A stretch of 23,861 nucleotides of DNA from Treponema sp. (GCA_016296205.1 JAEDJS010000031.1:1-23861), one strand, 5' to 3'; positions 15,426-22,976 are shown, numbered from the stretch's first letter. Made by a program: numbers and translations. The notes: generated by a model not told the origin, from the sequence alone.

Positions 15426-16895
15426 TTAGCGGTTGTACAAGTTGTTAAAGAATACCTGCTGGAAATTGTCTACAACTTTTTTGCTTGAGAACAATGACTG
15501 CTGTAAACTTGTTGAGTTCATTTCTTCAATTGTTGAACTGAATGTGCTTGTATCAACATCTTTGCTTGAAATCTTTTTGCACTGGAGAACAACAATGTTG
15601 TCGCCAATGATTAATGGCTGGCTAACTTCATTTACTGCAAGACCAAATGCTGTTGTAAAGAACTGTTCGTTGTTCTGAGCATTAATGTCTGTAACTTCTT
15701 TTGGAAGTTCTGCATAGAATTTTGAAGAGTTACCGTAGTTAAGATTAAATTCTGGTACATTGATTACACTTGCTCCTGCATTTTTTGCAGCTGTTGACAA
15801 TGATTTTGACTGAGCTTCTTCTGCAAGTTTTCCTGCAAGACCAAGGAAGTATGTTTCGATAATGCTTTTTTCGTTTGTAGAAATATAAGAAGAAACGTCA
15901 TTAAGTACGCTTTCTTTTGAGAAGTCTGCTGCAATTGGATTTCCGTTGCATTTGAAGAATGTGTAACCCTGTTTTGTCTTAATGATGTTACTGTATGCAT
16001 CTTTTTCCAATGCTTTAACCTGTGTAAAATCATCTGTGTTGTTAAGAATGTTTTCGATTTCGTATGAGTATGAATTAGAAAGTAAACCGTCAGAGTCTGT
16101 GTACATCATTGTTGATTTTTCTGCTACGGCTGTATCAAATTCAAGTTTGCCAGCTTTAACGTCTTTGTAAACTGCTTTTAAATCGCTTTCTTTGTCCATT
16201 GTAACAGCAGAAAGGTTGTAGATAAGGAACAGTTTTGAGTTTTCTTCTGCAAATTTCTTTACTTCAGATGTTGGGTATTTATCTGTTGTGAAAACTGCCA
16301 TGTTGAATGAGCGGACATCTTTTCCTGCGTTTTCAATATATTCTGCAGCTTTTGTAGAAGTTTTGATTCCGTAAAGTGAATTTTCTCCCTGCTGTGTTCC
16401 AATCATGTCTATAACATAACGGCCGTAAGTAAGTGACTTTTTGATTGAATCACTCATGTCGTTGATTGTTTTTTCTGGAGTTTAATTGAAAATTCTTTCA
16501 GAGAAGTTTCCCTTTTCATCAAGGAAGTATGGACGCATCTGTCTGCTTACTGCACTTTTTGGTACTTTATATCCGCTTTTTTCTACAGCATCAATAAAAG
16601 CCATGTTGTTGATTGTGCGTGTAAAAGCCTGCTGGAAAATTGAATATTCAGACTGTGTGTTGATTTCGTATCCCTGATTGCGGTACTGGTCTGCCAGCTG
16701 CTGAACATTCTGTGTAAATTCAGAACCTGCTTTGTATTCAATTTTTTTTCCGTCGTATGATCCGAATGCTGGAAGCTGATTTTTGCCTCCGAAAATGGCG
16801 GTGAAGATTTCTGTACCTGCACCAAAAACAATGAATGTGAATACGGAAAGAATAAGAATAATAATCGATCCGATATAAACAAGTGGTTTTTTCAT
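15426..16895 (-). pseudogene. SurA/PpiD-like periplasmic chaperone, interrupted by one in-frame TAA
   Basis: Two same-frame pieces, 16895-16482 (137 codons) and 16457-15426 (343 codons), are separated only by a TAA at 16484-16482 and nine codons (TPEKTINDM) that read through cleanly. Together they give about 489 residues: a membrane anchor (about residues 4-27), a SurA N-terminal-like helical domain (SIFQQAFTRTINNMAFIDAVEKSGYKV... is typical) and a C-terminal substrate-binding region. Such proteins assist folding of exported proteins. A CAA-to-TAA change at a Gln would explain the break. The second piece's ATG has no ribosome binding site, so it is probably not made alone. AAGGA precedes the first ATG. 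Sequencing error or readthrough cannot be excluded. Confidence 0.82.
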
Positions 16896-16976
16896 AAGTA
16901 AATCCTTTTTATATTTATTATAGAAGATTTTTGCTGTTTTTAATGAAGAAAAATAATTCTTTAAAAACGCTTTAAT

Positions 16977-17005
16977 ATTTTATCACTCATAAAAGGTGCT
17001 GTCAA
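16977..17005 (-). promoter_or_regulatory. Promoter of the chaperone/DUF115 unit
   Basis: On the minus strand, TTGACA (17005-17000, perfect), 17 bases, TAAAAT (16982-16977, five of six). The predicted start is near 16970, giving a leader of about 75 bases before the ATG at 16895. Confidence 0.7.
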
Positions 17006-17060
17006 CGGTGATTTTGTGTTGTTAAAAAAATAATTTTTTTAATTTTTTTTATAAAACCTA

Positions 17061-17089
17061 TTGACACTTTTTTTTGATACTGATATATT
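17061..17089 (+). promoter_or_regulatory. Strong promoter of tRNA-Asp
   Basis: TTGACA (17061-17066), 17 bases, TATATT (17084-17089), with TG at 17081-17082 giving an extended -10. Transcription would start about four bases ahead of the tRNA. Confidence 0.8.
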
Positions 17090-17100
17090 AAAGACATATT

Positions 17101-17174
17101 GCGGGTGTAGCGAAGCTGGTTATCGCGCTGGCCTGTCACGCCGGAGATCACGGGTTCGAGCCCCGTCACTCGCG
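17101..17174 (+). tRNA. tRNA-Asp(GUC)
   Basis: Acceptor GCGGGTG/CACTCGC (one G-U pair) with G73. Anticodon stem CTGGC/GCCGG with loop CTGTCAC gives anticodon GUC. The T arm is ACGGG-TTCGAGC-CCCGT. CCA is not encoded. It has its own promoter and terminator. Confidence 0.96.
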
Positions 17175-17180
17175 AATTAG

Positions 17181-17212
17181 ATACCCTGTCAAAATGGCAG
17201 GGTATTTTTTTT
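17181..17212 (+). terminator. Rho-independent terminator of tRNA-Asp
   Basis: ATACCCTGTCA (17181-17191) pairs with TGGCAGGGTAT (17195-17205) with one G-U wobble and a three-base loop, followed by a run of Ts to 17212. Confidence 0.9.
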
Positions 17213-17236
17213 GCCCCAGTGATTTTTTATAATAAC

Positions 17237-17245
17237 TGGTATATA
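17237..17245 (+). promoter_or_regulatory. Extended -10 before tRNA-Pro
   Basis: TGGTATATA (17237-17245) fits an extended -10 (TGnTATAAT) about 12 bases before the tRNA. No convincing -35 is seen at the right distance, so this call is moderate. Confidence 0.45.
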
Positions 17246-17256
17246 TTTACTTAATA

Positions 17257-17329
<73 letters not shown>

Positions 17330-17358
17330 TTTATTATTATTTTCCGGAGGTTTAATTA

Positions 17359-18720
17359 ATGGCAATAAACTCATCAAATTCAATGCTTGACCGTCTTTCT
17401 GAGCTTGCTGTGGCTAATGACCCTATTGATCCAAAGCTTTATGAAAAATATGATGTAAAACGTGGTTTGCGTTATTCAGACGGAAGAGGCGTTCTTGTTG
17501 GTCTCACTCGCATTGGTGATGTAGTAGGCTATGAAATTGATAAAGATGGAAACAAAGTAGCTGTCCCTGGACGTCTTTTGTATCGTGGATATAATGTAGA
17601 AAGTCTTATTAAGGATGCAGAAGCTCACAAACAGTTTGGTTATGAACAGTGTGCTTATCTTCTTCTTTTTGGTAAGCTGCCTACAGCAAATGAACTTGCA
17701 GAATTTAATCAGCTTTTAGGAACATTGCGCCAGCTTCCTAACAATTTTACAGAAGATATGATTATGAAGGCTCCTAGTTCTGATATTATGAACAAAATTG
17801 CCCGTGGAGTTCTTGCCAGTTATTCTTATGATAAAAATCCAGAAGACAGAAGCATCCAGAATATTATGAGACAGTGTATCGAACTTATTTCACGGTTCAG
17901 CACACTTGCCGCTTATGCTTACCAGGCTAAGAGACGTTATTACGATGGAAAAAGTATGTATATCCACAATCCTATGGAAAATCTAAGCACAGCAGAAAAT
18001 TTCCTTCGTCTTATCCGCGGTAGTAAAAGTTATACTCCTCTTGAAGCCGAAATTCTTGACCTGGCACTTGTTTTGCATGCTGAACATGGTGGCGGTAATA
18101 ACAGTTCTCTTACTATTCATGTTGTTTCTTCTGCAGATACAGATACTTATAGTGCTGTTGCCGCTGCAGTAGGTTCTCTTAAGGGAAGTAAACATGGTGG
18201 AGCCAATATGCGTGTTATGGGCATGATGGACGATGTTAAGGCAAATATTAAAGACTGGTCAAATGAAAAAGAAATCGGTGACTATCTGCGCAAGCTTTTG
18301 AATAAAGAAGCATACGACCATTCCGGACTTATTTACGGCCAGGGACATGCAGTTTATACAATCAGTGATCCTCGTACAACTCTTTTGCGTAATAAAGCAG
18401 AAGAACTGGCAAAGGCAACTGGCAATGAAGAAGAATTCAACTTGTATAAAACTATTGAACGTATTGCTCCGGAAATCATTTACGAAAAGAAGGGCGACAA
18501 GAAAAAGATTTGTACAAATGTTGACTTCTATTCCGGATTTGTTTATTCAATGCTGAATATTCCTCGTGAACTGTTTACACCTTTGTTTGCAGTTAGCCGT
18601 ATTGCTGGATGGAGTGCTCACCGCATTGAAGAAGTTGTTGCAGGTGGAAGAATCTATCGCCCGGCATATAAAAATGTTTGTGAAGAATGTGAGTATATTC
18701 CAATCGATGATAGAAAATAA
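17359..18720 (+). CDS. gltA: Citrate synthase
   Basis: This enzyme condenses oxaloacetate and acetyl-CoA to citrate, here probably to feed 2-oxoglutarate and glutamate synthesis in an anaerobe (inference). The 453-residue product carries the catalytic residues: His243 in HAEHGGGNNSS, His330 in YGQGHAVYTISDPR, and Asp389 in VDFYSGFVY. The second His motif reads GHAVY instead of the GHRVY of E. coli, a variant I associate with a clostridial/Bacteroidetes-type subgroup. A methylcitrate synthase role cannot be ruled out by eye. GGAGG at 17346-17350 is eight bases before the ATG. It converges with the ybaK gene, 24 bases apart, with no clear terminator. Confidence 0.94.
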   Translation: MAINSSNSMLDRLSELAVANDPIDPKLYEKYDVKRGLRYSDGRGVLVGLTRIGDVVGYEIDKDGNKVAVPGRLLYRGYNVESLIKDAEAHKQFGYEQCAYLLLFGKLPTANELAEFNQLLGTLRQLPNNFTEDMIMKAPSSDIMNKIARGVLASYSYDKNPEDRSIQNIMRQCIELISRFSTLAAYAYQAKRRYYDGKSMYIHNPMENLSTAENFLRLIRGSKSYTPLEAEILDLALVLHAEHGGGNNSSLTIHVVSSADTDTYSAVAAAVGSLKGSKHGGANMRVMGMMDDVKANIKDWSNEKEIGDYLRKLLNKEAYDHSGLIYGQGHAVYTISDPRTTLLRNKAEELAKATGNEEEFNLYKTIERIAPEIIYEKKGDKKKICTNVDFYSGFVYSMLNIPRELFTPLFAVSRIAGWSAHRIEEVVAGGRIYRPAYKNVCEECEYIPIDDRK

Positions 18721-18744
18721 TTTGGAATAGAAATTAAACACTCC

Positions 18745-19233
18745 TTATTTTTCAAGAATTAAATCGCAAACAGTTGCCTGAGTTGCATCAATTAAATCCT
18801 GTGGTTTTATTTTTATCTGTATTCCACGCTGGCCGCCACTTACTGCAATGAATTCATTTTCCAGTGCGCTCTGGTCAATAAATGTTCTGAACTGGCGCTT
18901 CATTCCTAATGGGGAACAGCCACCTCGAATGTAACCAGTTATGGCCATAAGTTCTTCTGGTTTTACGCTAGAAATTTCTTTTGCACCAGAAACTGCACGG
19001 GCTTTCTTTAAGTTGATTTCGCTTAATGCATTCTGGCAAAAAACCAGGATTTCCTTTGTGTCACTTCTCATTACAATAGTTTTAAAAACTGATTTTGGAT
19101 CCATGCCGATTTTTTCTGCAGTACGGGCTGCGGCTCCAAGTTCAAGTTTGTGATCTGTGTCATCTTCATATTCTTTTGCTTCAAATGGAATCTTCTTCTG
19201 TTCAAGGATTCTCATTGCATTTGTTTTCTTCAT
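18745..19233 (-). CDS. ybaK: YbaK/EbsC-type Cys-tRNA(Pro) deacylase
   Basis: A 162-residue trans-editing enzyme that removes cysteine wrongly attached to tRNA-Pro. Family features are MRILEQKKIPFEAKEY at the start, MDPKSVFKTIVM with the key Lys, and the substrate-pocket signature GYIRGGCSPLGMKR, then FIDQSALENEFIAVSGGQRGIQI. The length is normal. GAGGA lies five or so bases before the ATG on the minus strand. It lies tail to tail with gltA, and a tRNA-Pro gene lies 1.9 kb away, which is probably coincidence. Confidence 0.94.
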   Translation of the reverse strand: MKKTNAMRILEQKKIPFEAKEYEDDTDHKLELGAAARTAEKIGMDPKSVFKTIVMRSDTKEILVFCQNALSEINLKKARAVSGAKEISSVKPEELMAITGYIRGGCSPLGMKRQFRTFIDQSALENEFIAVSGGQRGIQIKIKPQDLIDATQATVCDLILEK

Positions 19234-19257
19234 TTTTTCCTCGTAAGTTTTAATTCA

Positions 19258-19286
19258 ATTATTATTCATTTTAGTTATTTTGTGAA
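19258..19286 (-). promoter_or_regulatory. Possible promoter of ybaK
   Basis: Minus strand TTCACA (19286-19281), 17 bases, AATAAT (19263-19258, five of six). The region is very AT-rich, so chance matches are easy. Confidence 0.35.
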
Positions 19287-19330
19287 GTATAATTTTAATA
19301 TTTTTCCAGAAAATTGAATGTGAACCTAAG

Positions 19331-19359
19331 TTGAACGCAAAAAAAAATTGTGGTAAATT
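19331..19359 (+). promoter_or_regulatory. Promoter of the DUF5718-like gene
   Basis: TTGAAC (19331-19336), 17 bases, TAAATT (19354-19359) preceded by TG at 19351-19352 (extended -10). The predicted start near 19366 lies downstream of the first ATG (19363), which supports the later start at 19384. Confidence 0.6.
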
Positions 19360-19383
19360 AGCATGAATTATAAGAGGTTGAAA

Positions 19384-20250
19384 ATGAGCAGGACTGAAGA
19401 ATTAAATTTTGAACAGATTCCATGTTTTGGTGTTGCCGGAAATTTTACAGGTCATCTGGAACAGGCTGGTGAGGCAGTTGATTTTGCAAAAACTGTTGTT
19501 AAGGAAGCCAATGCCCCTAAAGCAATTTTTCCAACTTATCTTCCAATGGGAAACATTTCCGAATTAACTCCTGAGTTTCTGCATGTTTATCCTGTTGATT
19601 GCAAAAAAATTATTTATCCAGAAGGGGAGCAGAAAGTTCAATTGGAACCAGAATGTGGAATTTATTTTGACGCAATTTGGGAAGATTCAAAACTTGTTGA
19701 TTTAGTTCCAATTTGTTTTGGTGCCAGCAATGATTGTTCAATTCGCAAAGAAGGTGCAAAAAAAATCAGCATAAAGAAAAATTGGGGCAAGAGCAGTAAA
19801 GGTGTTTCTTCTAAGTTGATTGAATTAAATTCGTTTAGTAAAGAAAAATCAATTTTGAATAATTATAACATTGTAAGTTTTTTGCAGCGTGGAAATGAGA
19901 TTTACCAATACGGCGAAGATTCACCGGTTAGCCAGTACAGTTATGTTTTTGAAAAATTAACAGATTGGATGATAGATAAATTTAACAATCAAAAAGATGA
20001 AGGCCCGGCAGAAAATTTAAGTTTGTATTTGCAAGAATGTAATTATCCGGAAAAAATTTTTGTAAGCATTGGAGCCACTCGTTATACTGAATATGGTCAG
20101 ACAAATTTTTTGCAGCCGGATGATTTTAGTTGTGTTGTTGTTTATCCAAGAGATAAGTATTGCCAAGATAATCTTAAAAAAATGATTTTGGAGCAAAACT
20201 ATTGTGCACCGGACATTTCGTTTTTAGTGCAGAAAGTTTTGATGGGGTAA
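19384..20250 (+). CDS. DUF5718-like conserved hypothetical protein
   Basis: A 288-residue soluble protein. I recall the N-terminal phrase FEQIPCFGVAGNFTGHLEQAGEA from the DUF5718 family, whose function is unknown. The GVAGNFTGHLEQAGE segment, followed by APKAIFPTYLPM, loosely recalls the start of fumarylacetoacetate-hydrolase folds (GLNYxxHAxE); this is inference only. I chose ATG 19384 because AAGAGG (19372-19377) lies six bases before it, whereas ATG 19363 sits at the predicted transcription start. The stop codon directly abuts the first copy of the large inverted-repeat element, which may terminate its transcript. Confidence 0.75.
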   Translation: MSRTEELNFEQIPCFGVAGNFTGHLEQAGEAVDFAKTVVKEANAPKAIFPTYLPMGNISELTPEFLHVYPVDCKKIIYPEGEQKVQLEPECGIYFDAIWEDSKLVDLVPICFGASNDCSIRKEGAKKISIKKNWGKSSKGVSSKLIELNSFSKEKSILNNYNIVSFLQRGNEIYQYGEDSPVSQYSYVFEKLTDWMIDKFNNQKDEGPAENLSLYLQECNYPEKIFVSIGATRYTEYGQTNFLQPDDFSCVVVYPRDKYCQDNLKKMILEQNYCAPDISFLVQKVLMG

Positions 20251-20425
20251 AATCAATTCTGAAAATTCAGAATAAAAACACTCTCGCGCAGAACCGCCCT
20301 TGCTGCACACGGCTGAGGGTAATGGAAAAAAATCCAATGCTCACTGCGTTCGCACCCTCAGAATGTGCATCAAGGCCGAACCTGCGCTCCGTTTTTTTTA
20401 TTCTGACACTGTAATTGCACTTAAC
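20251..20425 (+). repeat. Large imperfect inverted-repeat element, copy 1
   Basis: Nested arms fold the whole stretch: TCAGAATAAAAA (20267-20278)/TTTTTATTCTGA (20395-20406), GCGCAG (20286)/CTGCGC (20382), CCTTG (20298)/CAAGG (20371), TGCACA (20304)/TGTGCA (20364), CTGAGGGT (20313-20320)/ACCCTCAG (20354-20361). A T-run at 20392-20399 follows the inner stems, so it may terminate the upstream gene. Near-identical sequence recurs at 23636 with an offset of 3385 bases. Short reading frames inside it are not credible genes. Confidence 0.85.
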
Positions 20426-20456
20426 AAGTTAAATTATACTAACCGGTTATTTCCAC

Positions 20457-20488
20457 GTTACTGTGAGTTCCAGCGTGGCAATCTACAG
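20457..20488 (+). repeat. Degenerate interspersed repeat fragment
   Basis: GTTACTGTGAG followed by CGTGGCAATCTACAG resembles the common GTCATTGCGAGGAGC... GGCAATCCAC repeat, of which a better copy lies at 22210. The match is partial. Confidence 0.45.
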
Positions 20489-20592
20489 TTATATTATTTA
20501 AATAACATTGACTTAATTTATCCATTCTACTATTTTTTAATTGGTTAAAAAAGACTAAGTATTTAATTAAAGTGTTTTAAAATATAAGTGAC

Positions 20593-20632
20593 TTAAATCC
20601 TTAAATCCATAAATCCTTAAATCCATAAATCC
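20593..20632 (+). repeat. 8-bp tandem repeat, five units
   Basis: Five consecutive units of (T/A)TAAATCC: TTAAATCC, TTAAATCC, ATAAATCC, TTAAATCC, ATAAATCC. It lies in the 417-base non-coding gap after the DUF5718-like gene. Apart from the large inverted repeat and this tract, that gap is plain AT-rich sequence. Confidence 0.9.
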
Positions 20633-20667
20633 TTTTTTAATCAAAATAAAATTTTGGAGCACAAATT

Positions 20668-20760
20668 ATGAAAATAATTGTGAGAAAAAGTGCGCTTTTA
20701 GGATTGGTAGCACTTAGTTTGGGTTTTTTAGTAGACAGAATAAGGATTATATACGGTTGA
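20668..20760 (+). CDS. 30-residue hydrophobic ORF, probable truncated gene remnant
   Basis: MKIIVRKSALLGLVALSLGF and ten further residues: a basic start and a hydrophobic stretch like a signal peptide or membrane segment, then an abrupt stop. GGAG at 20656-20659 is eight bases upstream, so it could be translated. It is most likely the first codons of an exported protein whose remainder was lost when the adjacent BrnTA block arrived; a small membrane peptide is the alternative. Confidence 0.35.
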   Translation: MKIIVRKSALLGLVALSLGFLVDRIRIIYG

Positions 20761-20763
20761 GTA

Positions 20764-20811
20764 TATACTTTATAAAGTATACTTGCTTTTATATATTTCT
20801 TGTTATATACT
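20764..20811 (+). promoter_or_regulatory. Promoter and palindromic operator of brnTA
   Basis: An 18-base perfect palindrome TATACTTTATAAAGTATA (20764-20781) is followed by TTGCTT (20783-20788), 17 bases, TATACT (20806-20811). A further half-site (TATATACTT) overlaps the -10. This fits the autorepression known for BrnT-BrnA complexes, which bind their own promoter. The assignment of operator is inference. Confidence 0.55.
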
Positions 20812-20839
20812 TATATTAGAAACTATTAAGGGGCCCATA

Positions 20840-21154
20840 ATGACTGTTATCAGCCAAGATGGAAGATTTGAATGGGGTTCTGAAAAAGACGAATTAAACA
20901 TAAAAAATCATGGTTTTTCTTTTTCAGAAATTCTAGAAGTATTTGACGATCCATATCTTCTGACAAAATTTGATGATAAAAATTCTTCACTTGAAGAAGA
21001 TAGATATTTTAGTGTCGGCAGCATCCGTGGAATTGTAATAATTGCAGCAGTTCATACAGAACGCAATGGAAGAACAAGAATTATTTCTGCTAGAAAAGCA
21101 GAACCAAAATTGCAGGAGGTTTACAATGCCTACATCAAACAAATTAACAGATGA
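20840..21154 (+). CDS. brnT: BrnT family toxin (RNase)
   Basis: BrnT toxins are RelE-like ribonucleases that inhibit translation. The 104-residue product follows the family plan: FEWGSEKDELNIKNHGFSFSEILEVFDDPY at the N-terminus, EEDRYFSVGSIRGIVIIAAVHTER in the middle and RIISARKAEPKLQEVYNAY at the end, including the conserved Arg residues. I chose ATG 20840 because the reading frame upstream falls in the promoter; AAGGGG lies just before it. It overlaps the antitoxin start by 29 bases, in the toxin-first order typical of this system. No disrupting change is visible. Confidence 0.92.
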   Translation: MTVISQDGRFEWGSEKDELNIKNHGFSFSEILEVFDDPYLLTKFDDKNSSLEEDRYFSVGSIRGIVIIAAVHTERNGRTRIISARKAEPKLQEVYNAYIKQINR

Positions 21155-21395
21155 AAGACTTAAAGAGATTGCAGCTCTTCCAATAACTTATGATGATGAT
21201 ATTCCGGAATTCTCTGATTCAGATTTGAAAGGTTTTGCACCTGCACATCCTGAATATTTTAAAGTTACTCCAATCAAGAAAGCTATTTCCATAAAAATAG
21301 ATCTCGATGTTCTGGAAGCTTTAAAAGCTCAGGGCAAAGGTTATCAAACCAGAATAAATTCTATTCTGCGTGAAGCTGTCTTTTCTCATCAATAA
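21126..21395 (+). CDS. brnA: BrnA family antitoxin
   Basis: The 89-residue antitoxin neutralises BrnT and, with it, represses the operon. It has the family N-terminal part (ERLKEIAALPITYDDDIPEF... SDLKGFAPAHP) and a C-terminal ribbon-helix-helix DNA-binding segment (KKAISIKIDLDVLEALKAQG, then YQTRINSILREAV). AGGAGG (21114-21119) inside brnT lies six bases before the ATG at 21126, a far stronger ribosome binding site than that of the toxin. This fits higher antitoxin output. In-frame codons upstream of this ATG are just the toxin gene in another frame. Confidence 0.92.
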   Translation: MPTSNKLTDERLKEIAALPITYDDDIPEFSDSDLKGFAPAHPEYFKVTPIKKAISIKIDLDVLEALKAQGKGYQTRINSILREAVFSHQ

Positions 21396-21450
21396 GAAAT
21401 AGTATGATTTCCATTCAGAGAGTGTGAAATTTATTCTGTAAATTCAGTAG

Positions 21451-21656
21451 GCTGTAGTTTGGACAACAGAATTAGGAAACGGAACATCTTCGTCACCAGC
21501 ATTTCATTATTTAGGAGCAAAAGCACTTCCTGTAATGATTTATATAAAGCTTTAGCAGATGATTATCCATGGTTGAAAACTAAAATAAATGAAGCTTTCA
21601 AAAATAATTACAAACAAAAAGGTACAAGAACTGGAAATGTAATTGAATATAAATAA
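21451..21656 (+). pseudogene. C-terminal remnant of an unknown protein, frameshifted
   Basis: After an in-frame TAG (21448-21450) one frame reads AVVWTTELGNGTSSSPAFHY, then LGAKALPV. At about 21534 it must shift by one base to continue as NDLYKALADDYPWLKTKINE and onward to GTRTGNVIEYK at the stop. The joined text looks like the last 70 or so residues of a larger protein, with one base lost and the 5' part missing. I do not recognise the family; the short globular tail followed by a lipoprotein gene would suit a polymorphic toxin tip with its immunity gene, but that is speculation. The final 14 codons recur at 22977. Confidence 0.6.
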
Positions 21657-21750
21657 TGGGAGAATTTTAATGAAAAAATTAAAATGGTTTATATTATTAA
21701 TAGCCGCGCTATTTGTTACAGGGTGTAAAGATTATTTATTGGATTTTAGC
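21611..21750 (+). repeat. 140-bp perfect direct repeat, copy A
   Basis: Identical base for base to 22977-23116 (offset 1366). It spans the last codons of the upstream gene remnant, the GGGAG ribosome binding site, and the signal peptide and first mature residues of the lipoprotein gene. Identity stops inside the mature coding region. Confidence 0.93.
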
Positions 21751-22143
21751 GATATAAGTTTTAACCTTGATAAAACTTCATTTAAAACAAATGAAAATAT
21801 GGTTTTAACTTGTACAGGTTCATTTGCAGAAAATGACATGATGGGAAATATTCATATTTATTTTTATATATGCAAAATTGAAAATGGCGAAAAAAATTAT
21901 GGTAAAGAGAATTTTTTTTCAATTGTTGATTGTGGAACCTTAGAAAATGAGTCAATGGATATAAATGATTTTCAAGCTTTCATTTCAAAGAAATCAAGTT
22001 TTGTTCAGGTAAATGAAAAAATAGTTTTGAATATTTCACAGCCAGGAGATTATGAGATTTTTTTCGAACTTTCTTGTTCGGTAGATGGAGCGCCTTATAG
22101 ACAGGCGAAGTATGAAAAATTTCTGATTACAGTGATAGAATAA
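21670..22143 (+). CDS. Small lipoprotein, paralogue A
   Basis: A 157-residue predicted lipoprotein of unknown function: MKKLKWFILLIAALFVTGC is a clear type II signal with lipobox VTGC. The mature part looks beta-rich and soluble (KTNENMVLTCTGSFAENDMM, later ISQPGDYEIFFELSCSV), recalling an immunoglobulin-like or CARDB-like sandwich; I would not name a family. The ATG at 21670 has GGGAG (21658-21662) seven bases upstream. A TTG at 21643 in frame is rejected. The gene at 23036 is its paralogue, with an identical signal region but many changes afterwards. Its position after a gene remnant hints at an immunity or accessory role. Confidence 0.75.
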   Translation: MKKLKWFILLIAALFVTGCKDYLLDFSDISFNLDKTSFKTNENMVLTCTGSFAENDMMGNIHIYFYICKIENGEKNYGKENFFSIVDCGTLENESMDINDFQAFISKKSSFVQVNEKIVLNISQPGDYEIFFELSCSVDGAPYRQAKYEKFLITVIE

Positions 22144-22209
22144 AAAACGTATAAATGATTTCCGCGCTTAGTCAGAATAATGAGTACTTGTTTACATGTT
22201 AAGTGAGCA

Positions 22210-22245
22210 TGTCATTGCAAGGAGCGACGCGACAATCCACTTGTC
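22210..22245 (+). repeat. Partial interspersed repeat
   Basis: GTCATTGCAAGGAGC, then GACGCGACAATCCACTTG, matches from memory the widespread bacterial GTCATTGCGAGGAGCG... GGCAATCC repeat. Only one arm is present here. The rest of the 215-base gap (22144-22358) is AT-rich with no gene that I can support. Confidence 0.6.
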
Positions 22246-22358
22246 TATTAATAAACCAGTGAAAATATAAAAATTGGTTATATTATAAAAATAAAATTAC
22301 AAAAAAAAATATTACAATTATTCTTTTTTATGGAATTAAAAATTAGAAAGTAAAAAAA

Positions 22359-22943
22359 ATGAAAAAAGTAATATTAATCTTAACAACAATATTTCAATTA
22401 ACCTCATGTCGTGAACCTTTTACAAGATTTAACGACGAAGTTGAATATAACGAATTTAAAGAAATCTGGGTTGAACCCGAAAATTATTCTTTTGAATTAA
22501 GTTATTCAATTGGTCCTGAATGTTATGATTTGAATCTGGATAATCCTTTTAATGGTTATTATAGAATCAAAGTTGAAAAAATAAAGTCAGAAACAAAATT
22601 TTACTTGAGTAGTTATTACTTTGATTATTATCAGCAAGAAAAAGAAAATTTTAATAGAGAGATTTCAAAAGATGATTTAATCAATTATATTGGCAAAGAT
22701 AATTTTATTCAAAGTGTTTTTGATTGTATTACAAAATTTGACGATTATAGATTGACTGTACCACAATCTGATGCAAATAAAATTCATCTTATTGATTTTT
22801 TATCATTTCAGGCTACTTCGTTTTCGGGAGCAGACTATCATTTTAGCATCGTTACTTTTAAGAATGATTTGTGGTATTTTAAAAATCCCGATTCATTACA
22901 ATATGGATTAGTAATCTGGATTGAAAATTATCAAGTTTTATAA
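22359..22943 (+). CDS. Small lipoprotein of unknown function
   Basis: A 194-residue protein starting MKKVILILTTIFQLTSC, a short type II signal with a Cys at residue 17 (lipobox-like QLTSC). The mature part is rich in Tyr, Asp and Asn (SYYFDYYQQEKENFNREISK, then DDYRLTVPQSDANKIHLIDF). No known motif is apparent, and it is not related by eye to the two flanking lipoprotein paralogues. The upstream AGAAAG is a weak ribosome binding site. It sits between the two copies of the 140-bp repeat, so it may have arrived with the duplication event. Base composition is strongly AT-rich compared with the core genes. Confidence 0.68.
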   Translation: MKKVILILTTIFQLTSCREPFTRFNDEVEYNEFKEIWVEPENYSFELSYSIGPECYDLNLDNPFNGYYRIKVEKIKSETKFYLSSYYFDYYQQEKENFNREISKDDLINYIGKDNFIQSVFDCITKFDDYRLTVPQSDANKIHLIDFLSFQATSFSGADYHFSIVTFKNDLWYFKNPDSLQYGLVIWIENYQVL

Positions 22944-22976
22944 AGATAATTCAATAAAATATAAAATGCATGGTTT

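Noticed and set aside
15426..16895. Two separate genes rather than one broken gene
   Set aside because: Both pieces are in the same frame, the intervening codons read through naturally, and the second ATG has no ribosome binding site.
20202..20548. Two overlapping reading frames of 70 and 82 codons across the first large repeat
   Set aside because: They consist of the inverted-repeat element itself, have no ribosome binding site, and end in plain AT-rich sequence.
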